The notes under the pieces are model-generated. The model was not told the DNA's origin, searched no databases, and saw only the letters and a list, made by a program, of their open reading frames with translations. Positions 8,598 to 17,650 of a DNA stretch of 64,000 nt are shown in pieces. This DNA comes from JAZMZS01 sp045580775 (lineage in GTDB: Bacteria; Bacillota; Clostridia; Oscillospirales; CAG-272). Where the stretch lies: the NCBI GenBank assembly GCA_045580775.1, contig JAZNOK010000100.1:1-64000 (forward strand), in the 5' to 3' direction. Both the position numbers and the translations under genes were made by a program. Numbering within the stretch: the first letter of the stretch is position 1; each line of letters starts with the position of its first letter.

Positions 8598-8855
8598 ATT
8601 GTTTGTTTCTTGAGCCGAGGCATAATCCAATAGAAATGTCCCGCCAAAGCTCAAAAGAAATGTGCTTAGGATCGACTGAATGATATAGTTTTTTTGATTT
8701 TGAAGCGAAAGAAGCTCATATTTAGGTATGGTATCTATGTAAATATACAGCATGCACAGATCCAGAAGTATCAAATTGAGACATATAAAGAGCATGCAGG
8801 CGGCTCTTCGGTTCATTTTTGAAAAACGTACAAATACTATATTACAATACTTCAC
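8595..8855 (-). CDS. Small two-TM membrane protein, function unknown
   Basis: 86 residues, starting at GTG directly after AAAGGAGGAGTC, a very strong ribosome site that supports the gene being real. Two hydrophobic segments (about residues 18-41 and 60-80) are separated by a short polar loop, and a short N-terminal basic part precedes. I do not recognise the family. It lies upstream of, and on the same strand as, the small XRE regulator with about 130 bp between, a common layout for XRE/membrane-protein pairs in Clostridia. The link is inference from position only. Confidence 0.65.
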   Translation of the reverse strand: MKYCNIVFVRFSKMNRRAACMLFICLNLILLDLCMLYIYIDTIPKYELLSLQNQKNYIIQSILSTFLLSFGGTFLLDYASAQETNN

Positions 8856-9160
8856 GACTCCTCCTTTGTTTGTTGTGCTTTGACATCGGATATAAAGGCT
8901 ATTATCTATAACGCCTGCAACCGTCAGAATAATTATACATTATCTATTAGCAAAATGCAGTATATTATTTTTGTTAATTCTGCAAATTACTACCTTTTTT
9001 ACATATAAAATAGAATATAATAACAAAAATACCAAAAAATGCATATTATTGCCTTTATTGTAACATAACATTTAACAAAATGTTCAGTTTGTTTGAATGA
9101 TAGAATGGTTAAGCTTTACGGACAGCAGGGATGAGCAATACAGGTCGGAGGAATAATCAA

Positions 9161-9472
9161 GTGACAAGAGAGGTTGCTAACGGCACACGATCAGAAAAAT
9201 ACTGTAAGATTACAGCTTCGGTCGGCGGGTATACAATAGTATATGAGCTTTTGAGAAGACAAAACAGAGACATAGATTCGGATGCGGAGTTTTTATATGA
9301 TATTATACTGACAAAGCTTTGCCCTGACGGGGCGGTATGTTCGTCGGTCTGTCTGAGTGCTGTGAGCTCCGTGTACGAGAGGGCTTACAGAATGTTTCTT
9401 TGTGCCTGCAATAATACGGTAACGCCCATGTGTGCTCATGATTTTTTTGAGGAGTATCACGCTCGTCTCTGA
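9161..9472 (+). CDS. Hypothetical protein, faint resemblance to Spo0A C-terminal domain
   Basis: 103 residues if translation starts at GTG 9161, which follows TCGGAGGAATAATCAA; an in-frame ATG at 9131 has a poorer site. The order GGYTIVYELLRR, then ILTKLCPDGA, then SSVYERAYR resembles the Spo0A effector-domain order (GY.YL..AI, SITK.LYP..A, SRVERAIR). However, similarity is low, and Cys residues are unusually frequent. It stands alone, preceded by about 270 bp of AT-rich DNA without another gene. It could be a divergent DNA-binding protein or something unrelated; function not assigned. Confidence 0.55.
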   Translation: MTREVANGTRSEKYCKITASVGGYTIVYELLRRQNRDIDSDAEFLYDIILTKLCPDGAVCSSVCLSAVSSVYERAYRMFLCACNNTVTPMCAHDFFEEYHARL

Positions 9473-9587
9473 TATTTTCAAACTATGGAGAATTGTGTCC
9501 GGGCAATAAACTGATGCGTTATCCCACGTATATCAGATTATTTTATCAGATCAAAACGGCATGGCATGTTTTTGATATTTCCGTTGT

Positions 9588-9633
9588 AAAAAAACCGACT
9601 CGGCAGGTACACACCTGCCGAGTCGGTTTTTTT
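9588..9633. terminator. Bidirectional terminator
   Basis: A perfect stem of about 20 bp (arm ACCGACTCGGCAGGT) with an ACAC loop, flanked by A7 and T7 runs. It separates the plus-strand hypothetical gene from the minus-strand rnfC-rnfD fusion. Confidence 0.93.
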
Positions 9634-9659
9634 CGTTTTTGTTTAGCGGATGCTGACGA

Positions 9660-12368
9660 TCATTTCTTTATGTTCAGGATATCATCCGGGTCATCGTCAA
9701 GATCCATTTCGTCAAACAGCTTGTCGAATAGAGCTGTTGAGTCAAGAGCGGGATGAGTGCTGCTGTCATCAGATTCCGCCTTTTTTTCGGGGGGTGGCTC
9801 TGCCGCTTGGCTCTTGTTTGACTCAAGGCCGAGCTCTGCGTAGATCTGTCCAAACAACTCCTCTGCACTTTCTATTTTAAACTCTTCGGTTTCACTCGGA
9901 GCGGATGGCTGACCGGGTGAAGGTTCGTTGTTAGTTTCGTGTTCGTTGTTCTGCTCGGTTTCGCTGTCATCCGCTGCGTCTGTGGTATCGGATTTATCCT
10001 CGGGGAGGATAGTTGGTGCTGTAAACATCTCTGTAGATTGCTCAACCGTTGCAGGTCGGATGCTTGATACGTTTACCGACAGCTGTGTGTCAGAGAGGGG
10101 TTGACGGTTGATGAGAGCACTGTCGCTACCGATCATTTGCTCTGATATATTATCATCGAGATATCCGCTGTCGGAATCAGTGTCAGCAAATATGTCTTCC
10201 TGCTTGTAAGCATCGTCTGACTCATATTCTTCGTCATCGGTGGGCCCGTATTCCTCTATCTCATCAGAAGGATCACCGTATGAGTCTGCTTGACGCAATT
10301 TGTTAAAGATCGTGGTCGTGACAGCAGATGCGGCGACACAGGCAAAATACGCACCTTCAAATGAAGTAAACCTGCCTATCAGAGCGGCAAATATTCCGAA
10401 CAAAACTCCGTATGCTACCTTGCCGAGAATATTCTTTGGCTGGGATGAATACTCTGCACAGGAGAATATGCTGACAAATATGACTGCACTTCCGATGAGC
10501 ATCAGTTTTACTGTGTCAGGAGCATTGTCTGCGGGTGCAACAAGAAATGCAACCAATGCAAAAGTAGACAGAGAAACCAAAGTAGGAACAATACTAATTG
10601 CCCTTCGGATAGCCAGATACAGACCGCATGCCGCCAGAATTATTACAGATACCTCTCCCATAGCCCCCTCGGTGTTACCGAGCAGATGATCAAAGAGGGT
10701 GTAGCTTTTCTGAGGATCGTATACAAAGCTGTCATGCCATAGCAATGACGCCAGTATTCTTGCTGTAAATGCAGAGTGAATGATGTTTTTGCCGTTGCCT
10801 CCGAATACACCTTTTATTACCATCACAGCAAAAAATGCTGTTATGGCGGGTACGTATAACGGTACATTGACCCAAAGAGTAAGAGCACACATCATTCCGC
10901 ATACGACCGAGCTTAGATCCAGCACAGATCGAATGCCGTTTTTAGTGAGAAGGGAAAACAGGATGTCGGATACCACAGCGACACCGACGGATATTCCGCA
11001 TATCGCCAGACTTCGAATGCCGAAGCGGCATACCGCCCATGCCAGCAGAGCAAAAAGAGCAAGTATGAAGTCTGAATTGATCGACCGAGTGCTCTCGGGA
11101 TGACGTATGAACGGAGCCGATGTGAGCGTTGTCTTTTTGTGCCTTTGGTTAGGTTTTAATACCTCGGTCGATCCGTGTGCGAGCTCTGTGATCGGGAGCT
11201 TGGCAGGGCAGACATAAGTGCATGCACCGCATCCGGAGCAGTAGTTCATACCGCTTATGCTGAGAGCTTCGTCAAAATCTCCCTCGAGTCTCTCGACAAA
11301 CAAAGACGGAAGCAGTTTGTCCGGGCAAGCACGATCGCATTTTGTACAGCCGATGCATTCGCCCGGGCGTACAGTCAGCTCGCGTGAGTAGATGTATGAA
11401 AGTGAAAAGACAGATGGATCTGTGACACTTTCGGCGGATGCCGAAAGCTCACCTGTCATGACACCGTTTTTGATTATTTCAAATTCTTCGGTGCTCTCAG
11501 GATCTGTCAGGTGTTCTGTAATGTACTTGAAGGGTGTGCCCAAAGGCAACTCATAACAACCCCCTCTGAGTGCAGCAGAGCCCCCTATGGAAACGATCCG
11601 TCGGATATAAGGTATACCTCCGGCAAAAGCTCTGTACACAGCACATAGTGAGTGTACATCAATAATGCATAGCTGTGTCGGATCAAGCTCGTCTGATGCG
11701 GGGAGCTGAGAGATCAGTCTTTCCCTCTCGCCGAGAGGGTATTTTCCCTCGGTCTCCACAATGTCAAACAGAGCAGAGTCACCGATGTAATCTATCAGGT
11801 CGTTTATTGCATCTGTGGCTGTTTTTTCTATTACAAACTCACACTCACTGAGCCCCAGTATCTTGAGAACTATCTTGGCTCCGCCCATGAGCTCCTTTGG
11901 ATAGTTTCGAATGGCACACTTTTTATCCGATGAATACGGATCTTGGTCGAGACAGTCTATTGCCAGGCGTTTCGCCTTGCCTTTGAGTTTTGCGAGCAAT
12001 GACCAATCAGGTATACCGCACAGTCTGATGCGTTCGATCATCTCGTCAGACGTCATTTGAGAAAGACGCTTTGTGCACGGACCGATGTCGGATGAGAGAG
12101 TGTATTTATGGTCGTTTTGTATCTTTATGTGGTCTGTTCCTTCAATATTGACTATATCGCTCACCGTACCCGATACACTGCAATGCAGTGGAGTTTGAGC
12201 TGTGAGCGGAACACCGAGCAACTGCCCTATGAGCACACTATCACCTTTAGATACCGTGATCGTATAATCGTCACCGACAGGTATAAGCACCTCCGGAATT
12301 CTATTTAATCTATATAGATCGGTGCTCTTTGTATAAGCAGGCTTTTTCAGTTTTATTCCGTAACCCAT
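9660..12368 (-). CDS. RnfC-RnfD fusion protein (electron-transport complex)
   Basis: 902 residues. Residues 1 to about 410 are RnfC-like: an N-terminal barrel region, a flavin/NADH-domain-like middle, and two ferredoxin motifs at Cys338/341/344/348 and Cys377/380/383/387 (CIGCTKCDRACP, CSGCGACTYVCP). Residues about 425-690 are RnfD/NqrB-like, with several membrane helices and the motifs FGGNGKNIIHSA and GNTEGAMGEVS near the usual flavin region. The last ~200 residues are acidic and low complexity, probably disordered and cytoplasmic. In Rnf complexes, RnfC takes electrons from or to NADH and RnfD is a flavin-carrying membrane subunit. RnfA, B, E and G are absent nearby. A TTTACA-17-TATAAT promoter precedes it. 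Confidence 0.85.
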   Translation of the reverse strand: MGYGIKLKKPAYTKSTDLYRLNRIPEVLIPVGDDYTITVSKGDSVLIGQLLGVPLTAQTPLHCSVSGTVSDIVNIEGTDHIKIQNDHKYTLSSDIGPCTKRLSQMTSDEMIERIRLCGIPDWSLLAKLKGKAKRLAIDCLDQDPYSSDKKCAIRNYPKELMGGAKIVLKILGLSECEFVIEKTATDAINDLIDYIGDSALFDIVETEGKYPLGERERLISQLPASDELDPTQLCIIDVHSLCAVYRAFAGGIPYIRRIVSIGGSAALRGGCYELPLGTPFKYITEHLTDPESTEEFEIIKNGVMTGELSASAESVTDPSVFSLSYIYSRELTVRPGECIGCTKCDRACPDKLLPSLFVERLEGDFDEALSISGMNYCSGCGACTYVCPAKLPITELAHGSTEVLKPNQRHKKTTLTSAPFIRHPESTRSINSDFILALFALLAWAVCRFGIRSLAICGISVGVAVVSDILFSLLTKNGIRSVLDLSSVVCGMMCALTLWVNVPLYVPAITAFFAVMVIKGVFGGNGKNIIHSAFTARILASLLWHDSFVYDPQKSYTLFDHLLGNTEGAMGEVSVIILAACGLYLAIRRAISIVPTLVSLSTFALVAFLVAPADNAPDTVKLMLIGSAVIFVSIFSCAEYSSQPKNILGKVAYGVLFGIFAALIGRFTSFEGAYFACVAASAVTTTIFNKLRQADSYGDPSDEIEEYGPTDDEEYESDDAYKQEDIFADTDSDSGYLDDNISEQMIGSDSALINRQPLSDTQLSVNVSSIRPATVEQSTEMFTAPTILPEDKSDTTDAADDSETEQNNEHETNNEPSPGQPSAPSETEEFKIESAEELFGQIYAELGLESNKSQAAEPPPEKKAESDDSSTHPALDSTALFDKLFDEMDLDDDPDDILNIKK

Positions 12369-12419
12369 ACTGACAAACCTTCACCTCGAGTTCTTTTTTG
12401 ATTTTGAGTATACACATTC

Positions 12420-12448
12420 ATTATACAACATTCGTATGACTTTGTAAA
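12420..12448 (-). promoter_or_regulatory. Promoter of the rnfC-rnfD fusion gene
   Basis: Minus strand TTTACA, 17 bp, TATAAT, about 50 bp from the start codon. Confidence 0.7.
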
Positions 12449-12466
12449 TATTTATTTTTAATTAAA

Positions 12467-12511
12467 GAAAAAAACAAACCGTGGCACACTTATATTAAAA
12501 AGTGTGCCACG
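12467..12511 (-). terminator. Terminator of the HPr-like gene
   Basis: An 11-bp perfect stem (CGTGGCACACT arm), 10-nt loop, and a T-rich tail on the minus strand, just downstream of the HPr-like gene. Confidence 0.8.
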
Positions 12512-12531
12512 ATGCTTTTGTGTTATAGTGA

Positions 12532-12792
12532 TTACCGATTGCTATCCGGAACCTCATGATAGAGATTAAGTCTGAAAAACAGCGACTCATCATCGAGGTT
12601 GGTGCAGCGGATATACCCCTGTGTGATCTTTGCACCCTCCAGAATTTTTGCGAGACCTACAATACGGCAAAAGGTTGACTTGAGATTGAGCGAGTCTCCC
12701 TCGTCGGTCTCGAGGTACACTTCGCCTGTACATGCCTCAACCGTCTTTATCAGGTCATCAATGTTGAGATCGTGAATGTAGAGCTTTTTCAT
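12532..12792 (-). CDS. HPr-like small protein
   Basis: 86 residues from the ATG that follows AAAGGATGATCAAA; an alternative in-frame ATG lies 9 bp upstream. The pattern IDDLIKTVEACTGEVYLETDEGDSLNL, then KSTFCRIVGLA, resembles the second half of HPr-fold proteins (the VDAKSIxGILSL motif), but no phosphorylatable His is evident at the usual N-terminal site. It may be an HPr-fold regulator rather than a PTS carrier. It is monocistronic with its own TTGATT-17-TATAAT promoter and terminator. Confidence 0.6.
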   Translation of the reverse strand: MKKLYIHDLNIDDLIKTVEACTGEVYLETDEGDSLNLKSTFCRIVGLAKILEGAKITQGYIRCTNLDDESLFFRLNLYHEVPDSNR

Positions 12793-12854
12793 TTTGATCA
12801 TCCTTTCATCCTTAAGTATTGTCAGAGAGAGCTGCTTCTTGCTCCTTCTGTGCT

Positions 12855-12883
12855 GATTATACATCAATGAAAGAGAAAAATCA
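12855..12883 (-). promoter_or_regulatory. Promoter of the HPr-like gene
   Basis: Minus strand TTGATT, 17 bp, TATAAT, about 60 bp upstream of the start. Confidence 0.75.
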
Positions 12884-12950
12884 ATCGTGCCTTTTGATGA
12901 ATATCACAAAATGATGCTTTTATATTTGTAGAATGTGCACAACGAAGGTT

Positions 12951-13754
12951 TTACTGAGACTTGCTGCTTTTTTTCAGCGACAGGTACTCCGAGGGGGAGG
13001 TGTGATACTCGGCACGGAATATTCGGTTGAAGGTACGTACAGATGGAAAACCGCTTGAAAGTGCGGCTCTGGTGGTGCCTTCACCTTTTTTGAGCAGACG
13101 CAGAGCTTCAGCGAGTCTCAGCGAATTTACAAAGGTACAAAACCCCGTCTGTAGCTTGTCTGAGAAAAGATGGGAGATGTGGTATTTGCTTATATGAAGT
13201 GCGTCGGAGACAGTATCGAGCGACAGATCTTCTCGGAAGTTTTCTGTACAGTAGGATATTATGCGATGCTCGGTGGAGTAGTTTCTGCTGTCCTGCTTTA
13301 ATTGCAGGTGATACAAAAGCTCTCCTACGAGAGCAGTGAAATACCCCTCGAGTGTACCGTACTTGAATTGTGTAAGGGCTTTGGCATTTGTGTCATTGAG
13401 CCTTTTTATCAGAGTGAAGAGCAGATCGTTATCTAAGCTGCCTGCTTTAATGACGGGACAGATGGGGATGTTCTTTCTCAGTATATCCGAAAAGGCGGAA
13501 CACATTGACTCAGGGAAAATGAGAATATACGAGTCGAGATCTCCGTTATCCTTGTACGAATGTATCTGTGTCGGGAAATTGATCAGCACATCTCCCGAAT
13601 ACAGGGTGTATTCCTTGAAGTCGACGTATGCCTTTGTACTCCCATCAAGCACATATAATATCTCGATACTGCTGTGAAAATGCGGTACGAACTCCATGCT
13701 TCTTCTGTGCCATACCTTGATCAGGCTTTTGTGATCTTCATACTGTATGCCCAT
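12951..13754 (-). CDS. AraC-family transcriptional regulator
   Basis: 267 residues. The start ATG follows GAGAGGTAAAA. N-terminal cupin domain (FVPHFHSSIEILYVLDGSTKAYVDFKEYTLYSGDVLI with the HFH and E residues of sugar-sensing AraC proteins); C-terminal helix-turn-helix pair (LSLDTVSDALHISKYHISHLFSDKL; TTRAALSSGFPSVRTFNRIFRAEYHTSPSEYL). It is divergently oriented to the sialidase-like lipoprotein and sugar-binding lipoprotein genes, so it plausibly controls them. That role is inferred from gene order. Confidence 0.9.
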   Translation of the reverse strand: MGIQYEDHKSLIKVWHRRSMEFVPHFHSSIEILYVLDGSTKAYVDFKEYTLYSGDVLINFPTQIHSYKDNGDLDSYILIFPESMCSAFSDILRKNIPICPVIKAGSLDNDLLFTLIKRLNDTNAKALTQFKYGTLEGYFTALVGELLYHLQLKQDSRNYSTEHRIISYCTENFREDLSLDTVSDALHISKYHISHLFSDKLQTGFCTFVNSLRLAEALRLLKKGEGTTRAALSSGFPSVRTFNRIFRAEYHTSPSEYLSLKKSSKSQ

Positions 13755-13805
13755 TTTTACCTCTCATTACCGCAATATTTGACGTATGATCTTTGTGTAA
13801 TTGTC

Positions 13806-13834
13806 TTGCACTGAAACATAAAACGAGTTATAAT
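13806..13834 (+). promoter_or_regulatory. Candidate promoter for the sialidase-like/sugar-binding lipoprotein pair
   Basis: TTGCAC, 17 bp, TATAAT, leaving a leader of about 220 nt before the first start. No gene is seen in 13755-14060, and the divergent araC start is about 50 bp away. Confidence 0.6.
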
Positions 13835-14060
13835 ACTCATAGAGACTCGCATGCCGGTCAATTATGCTCAGTATTCTCAATTGTGTAAAAAAATAAGGTT
13901 CTTTCATTTGAAATTCTAGCATTTTTAACCAACCTTGTCAATGTTTCATGACAAAAAACATCCGCTTCTTATCCGAGCTTCGGCAAAAAGTTGCAGCTTT
14001 GGCGTGTGGCGAGATTTTTGGCGGGTCATATATGAAAACCACAATAAATGTGAGGTGCTC

Positions 14061-15947
14061 ATGATGCAAAAAACAAAAAAGAGCTTGTTTTTTATACTTC
14101 TTTTGTCTTTGACTGTAATGTGCACGGTGCTTTTCTCATGCAGCGAAAAAGAGAATACCGCAGGTACGAATGAAAATACGGATGCCCCGCAGTCTGAAGC
14201 TGTCAGCGACACTCCCGATTCTACCGACACAAGAAATATAACCGTGCAGGACATCTACAGCATCACTGACGGTGCCGAGCACGAAAAAGGAGTGTATCCT
14301 ACAGGCGGTGGAGCTTCGGCAATAGAGCTTGACTACAGAAGTGTTGAGAAATTGGTGTCGAAGGATACAGGCTCATCGAAGACATATTATCCAAGAGTGA
14401 AGCTGCTCTCTGACGGCAGGTACATGCTTCTATACCAGGACGGCAGGTGGGGCCCGAATATATATTACAAAATGAGCGATGACTATATTACATGGTCAGA
14501 GCCGAAGCTTCTCTTTGAGAGGCAGAGCATCGACGGTGATATGAAAAAGTTTGCTTGTGCGGATGCTGTTGTTATGCCTGACGGTGAGATTATTGTCGTG
14601 TGTACATATCTGAGTGAGAATTACTATACCACGAAAAATACCTACAACGGTATGGTGCTGAAACGCTCAAAGGATAACGGCAAAACATGGTCTGAGATGG
14701 AGCGAATATACAAAGCTACCAACTGGGAGCCTGATATATTGCTTCGTTCGGACGGGGAACTTCAGATCTATTTTTCGCATACAGGTCCGTATATAGAGCT
14801 GTATGGATATCACGATATTCGTTCCTCCGGATCTGCAATATTGCGTTCTTCCGACGGCGGACACACATGGACTCCCGATGTATCAAAAGCTCCGTATGAA
14901 GCGTGGAGAGTATTGCAGATACCTGTCGGCAACTACAAGGGGCAGCCTTTCTTTACAGGGCAGATGCCGGTGGCTGTTGAGCTTCACAACGGAGATATGA
15001 TGGTTGCGGTGGAAACACAATACCTTGACCGTGCATGTTATATTTCCGTCGGATATTCAAAGGATAACTGGAAAACGCCGCTTTCTCTTACACAGGCAGG
15101 TCCTGCAGAGCTGAAGGAAAAAATGTTCGGCGGTGTTGCACCGTATTTGGTTCAGTTCGATTCCGGAGAAGTTGTGCTCAGCTATGTTACAGTGCAGGAT
15201 GGAGCGATGAAGCTTCGTATTGCAGGTCCTGACGGAAGGACCTTCTCTGAGGAAAATTCGGTGTTTGACGGAATATCGACCGGACTTTGGAGCTCGGTAG
15301 AGGTGCTTAGTGACCATGTTCTGGGAATTGTATGCGACTACCAGCCGACCTTGTCCTCCGGTGAGACTATGAGTTTTCTCAGTGTTGCACGCGGATGTTT
15401 GAGTCATTCTTTTTCAGCTGACAAAAATGACAGTATTACCGTTGACGGAGACAATGCTGAGTGGCGGTGCGGAGTAGATGCGTTGTTTGTCGGAAGTGCA
15501 TCCCAGGCACAGAGCAGTATCAGAGTTGCCGAAGATGCAGAAAATGTGTATTTTCTGATAGACAGACTCGACTCTTATTTGAACAAAAAGGACAATATAC
15601 AGCTGTATGTGGCAAACGGAGAAGCGAGTTATCTAAAACTGCAGCTGGATATAAAAGGCAACGTAAGTATCGACAAATTTGCCGACGGCAAGTTTACAAA
15701 AATGCCCGAGGACACTGTAGCGTGTGCGGTGTTTGTGGGCGGTACGGCAGACGATGACAAGGACAAAGATGACGGCTGTGTGATTGAACTTGCCATCCCG
15801 AAAAACGTAATTGATAGCGGCACAGGGTATGTATATCTGAATGCTGTTATGAACAACACAGACAAGTCTGAGAGTGTAAAGGATGAACTTACTCCGGTGA
15901 AGATGTCCGACAGGAACACATGGATAAAGGTCGGAGTGAGTAAGTAA
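14061..15947 (+). CDS. Sialidase-superfamily (BNR repeat) lipoprotein with CBM9-like domain
   Basis: 628 residues. ATG 14061 and 14064 are both possible; GAGGTG lies 3-6 nt upstream. An N-terminal lipoprotein signal ends in LFSC. After a Ser/Thr-rich linker, residues about 95-470 form a propeller-like domain with Asp-box motifs (SKDNGKTWSE; SSDGGHTWTP; a degenerate YSKDNWKTPL), the hallmark of sialidases and related exo-glycosidases. Residues about 490-628 (ITVDGDNAEW..VYLNAV..TWIKVGV) resemble family 9 carbohydrate-binding modules. It is probably a surface-attached glycan-processing or glycan-binding protein. True sialidase activity is not assured, as the Arg triad was not verified. A solute-binding lipoprotein gene follows. 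Confidence 0.82.
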   Translation: MMQKTKKSLFFILLLSLTVMCTVLFSCSEKENTAGTNENTDAPQSEAVSDTPDSTDTRNITVQDIYSITDGAEHEKGVYPTGGGASAIELDYRSVEKLVSKDTGSSKTYYPRVKLLSDGRYMLLYQDGRWGPNIYYKMSDDYITWSEPKLLFERQSIDGDMKKFACADAVVMPDGEIIVVCTYLSENYYTTKNTYNGMVLKRSKDNGKTWSEMERIYKATNWEPDILLRSDGELQIYFSHTGPYIELYGYHDIRSSGSAILRSSDGGHTWTPDVSKAPYEAWRVLQIPVGNYKGQPFFTGQMPVAVELHNGDMMVAVETQYLDRACYISVGYSKDNWKTPLSLTQAGPAELKEKMFGGVAPYLVQFDSGEVVLSYVTVQDGAMKLRIAGPDGRTFSEENSVFDGISTGLWSSVEVLSDHVLGIVCDYQPTLSSGETMSFLSVARGCLSHSFSADKNDSITVDGDNAEWRCGVDALFVGSASQAQSSIRVAEDAENVYFLIDRLDSYLNKKDNIQLYVANGEASYLKLQLDIKGNVSIDKFADGKFTKMPEDTVACAVFVGGTADDDKDKDDGCVIELAIPKNVIDSGTGYVYLNAVMNNTDKSESVKDELTPVKMSDRNTWIKVGVSK

Positions 15948-15982
15948 ACAATATAAATATTACATAACTAAGGAGCGTAAAG

Positions 15983-17485
15983 ATGAAAAAAGTTCTATCG
16001 TTGATGATCGTCGTATTGATGCTTGTGCCGGTTGCTCTTTGCGGATGTACAAAGGAGCAACAACAAACAGAGAACACAGATCCTGTGAGCGACATTCAGA
16101 CATCAGAGCAGGAGGCTGTTCTTGAGGTGCCGGATCAGACCTATGATGGAGCAGATTTTCTGGTTTATATGGGAGGTCAGGGAGTAGGAATCGGAGATAA
16201 GTTCAATGATTTCGGAGAAGAGAATGCCGATTATACCTCTGTATCTACAGCAATTTTCAAACGTAACAAGACAGTTGAGCAGAAATACGATATCAAAATC
16301 GACTCGAAGGAGGACTTTGCAAACGAGAACGGCTCCGGACAAAGCTTCACTACAGTAAGCGAGGACTGGTTTGCAGGGGAGTGCTCGTTTTCGATGTATG
16401 AGGTCGGAACGATGGCAGCTGCCAACCTTGCCAGAAACGGCTACATATTGGATCTGAACCGCACACCGTATATAGATCTGGAAAAACCTTGGTGGGATCA
16501 GGGAGCAAACCGTGACCTTGAGGTGCAGGGAAGGATGTATTATACCACAGGAGACATCAGCGTTGTCGATAATCTTGCAACCCATAATATATATTTTAAC
16601 AAGGAGCTTGCACGGGAGCTTGGCATAAATGATCTTTATTCTCTTGTTACCGAGGGCAAGTGGACTCTTGATAAGTATACAGAGTACGTCAAGCAAGTGT
16701 CAAAGGAGCTTAACGGAGACGACAAGATGGATGAGAACGACCGTTACGGTGCTATTATCTGGAATGACTCTATTCAGGCTACTATGATCGGCTGTGACAG
16801 CAGAATAAGCACGATAAATGAAAACGGCGAGGTGGAGCTTACTCTGTATAATGACAAAAGCAAGGATATCGTAACCAGATATACCGAAGTATGCTTTGAC
16901 AGAAATGTCAGCTACAATTACGTAATCAGACTGAACTCATGGCAGGAGTGGGATCCTGTGCGTGTAGGTATGTTCTCCAACGACCAGGCACTGTTCTTTA
17001 AGACAATTTTGAACACATTCGGAAGACTGCGTGATGCAGATGTGGACTTCGGTATTCTGCCGTATCCGAAGTACAATGAACAGCAGCAAAACTACTCGAG
17101 CTACGTTGGTGCATCATATTCAGTAATGATATGTCTCGGAGCTCACATGGAGGATAGCGATGTTGAGCGAAACAGTGCTCTTATCGAGGCTATTGCTTAT
17201 TATTCCAGAGAAATGGTAACGCCCGAGTATTACGACTATACGCTGAAGGGCAAACTTATCCGTGATGAGGAGAGTGCTCCCTGCCTTGATATAATCATTG
17301 GCAGCAGAACATTCGATGTCGGAATATACTATCTGATAGGTCACTATACATGGGATCTTACCGAAATGATGAAGGGTGAGCGTGACGATTTCACCGTGAA
17401 ATATCAGCAGAAGTTCGATACCGCAATGCAGGAGATAGAAAAGATCAATGCTGATTTCATAAAAGCCGGCTATGAGCCGCAGTAA
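15983..17485 (+). CDS. Extracellular solute-binding lipoprotein (sugar ABC type)
   Basis: 500 residues. The start follows AAGGAGCGTAAAG. The lipobox LCGC is at about residues 19-22. The mature part shows the type-1 extracellular solute-binding pattern: TVEQKYDIKI near the N-terminus, an NKELARELGINDLYSLVTEGKWTLDKY segment, and DVDFGILPYPKYNEQQQNY, typical of oligosaccharide-binding proteins. Such proteins deliver sugars to an ABC permease, but no permease or ATPase gene adjoins. It lies 35 bp after the sialidase-like gene, probably in the same operon, so it may capture glycans released by that protein and use a permease encoded elsewhere. Confidence 0.88.
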   Translation: MKKVLSLMIVVLMLVPVALCGCTKEQQQTENTDPVSDIQTSEQEAVLEVPDQTYDGADFLVYMGGQGVGIGDKFNDFGEENADYTSVSTAIFKRNKTVEQKYDIKIDSKEDFANENGSGQSFTTVSEDWFAGECSFSMYEVGTMAAANLARNGYILDLNRTPYIDLEKPWWDQGANRDLEVQGRMYYTTGDISVVDNLATHNIYFNKELARELGINDLYSLVTEGKWTLDKYTEYVKQVSKELNGDDKMDENDRYGAIIWNDSIQATMIGCDSRISTINENGEVELTLYNDKSKDIVTRYTEVCFDRNVSYNYVIRLNSWQEWDPVRVGMFSNDQALFFKTILNTFGRLRDADVDFGILPYPKYNEQQQNYSSYVGASYSVMICLGAHMEDSDVERNSALIEAIAYYSREMVTPEYYDYTLKGKLIRDEESAPCLDIIIGSRTFDVGIYYLIGHYTWDLTEMMKGERDDFTVKYQQKFDTAMQEIEKINADFIKAGYEPQ

Positions 17486-17510
17486 GCGAAAACTAAGTAA
17501 AGAATAAAAG

Positions 17511-17551
17511 AAAAGCGAGGCTTTCCGTAAAACGGAGAGCTTCGCTTTTTG
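17511..17551 (+). terminator. Terminator of the lipoprotein operon
   Basis: An 18-bp stem with G-U pairs (arm AAAAGCGAGGCTTTCCGT), AA loop, followed by a T-run. Confidence 0.85.
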
Positions 17552-17619
17552 CTTATAAGAAAATGCGTTTTTGCCCCTAAGTATCAGCATGAAAAATACG
17601 TCGGGACATTCAGGAGAAT

Positions 17620-17643
17620 AAAGCGGGGAAGCTCCCCGCTTTT
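17620..17643. terminator. Terminator at the end of the ruvB operon
   Basis: A stem AAAGCGGGGA/TCCCCGCTTT with a 3-nt loop, just after the ruvB stop on the minus strand; convergent with the previous terminator. Confidence 0.7.
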
Positions 17644-17650
17644 GAGTATA

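Noticed and set aside
13935..14060. N-terminal extension of the sialidase-like protein
   Set aside because: The upstream in-frame codons lack a ribosome site and would place 42 residues before a normal lipoprotein signal peptide.
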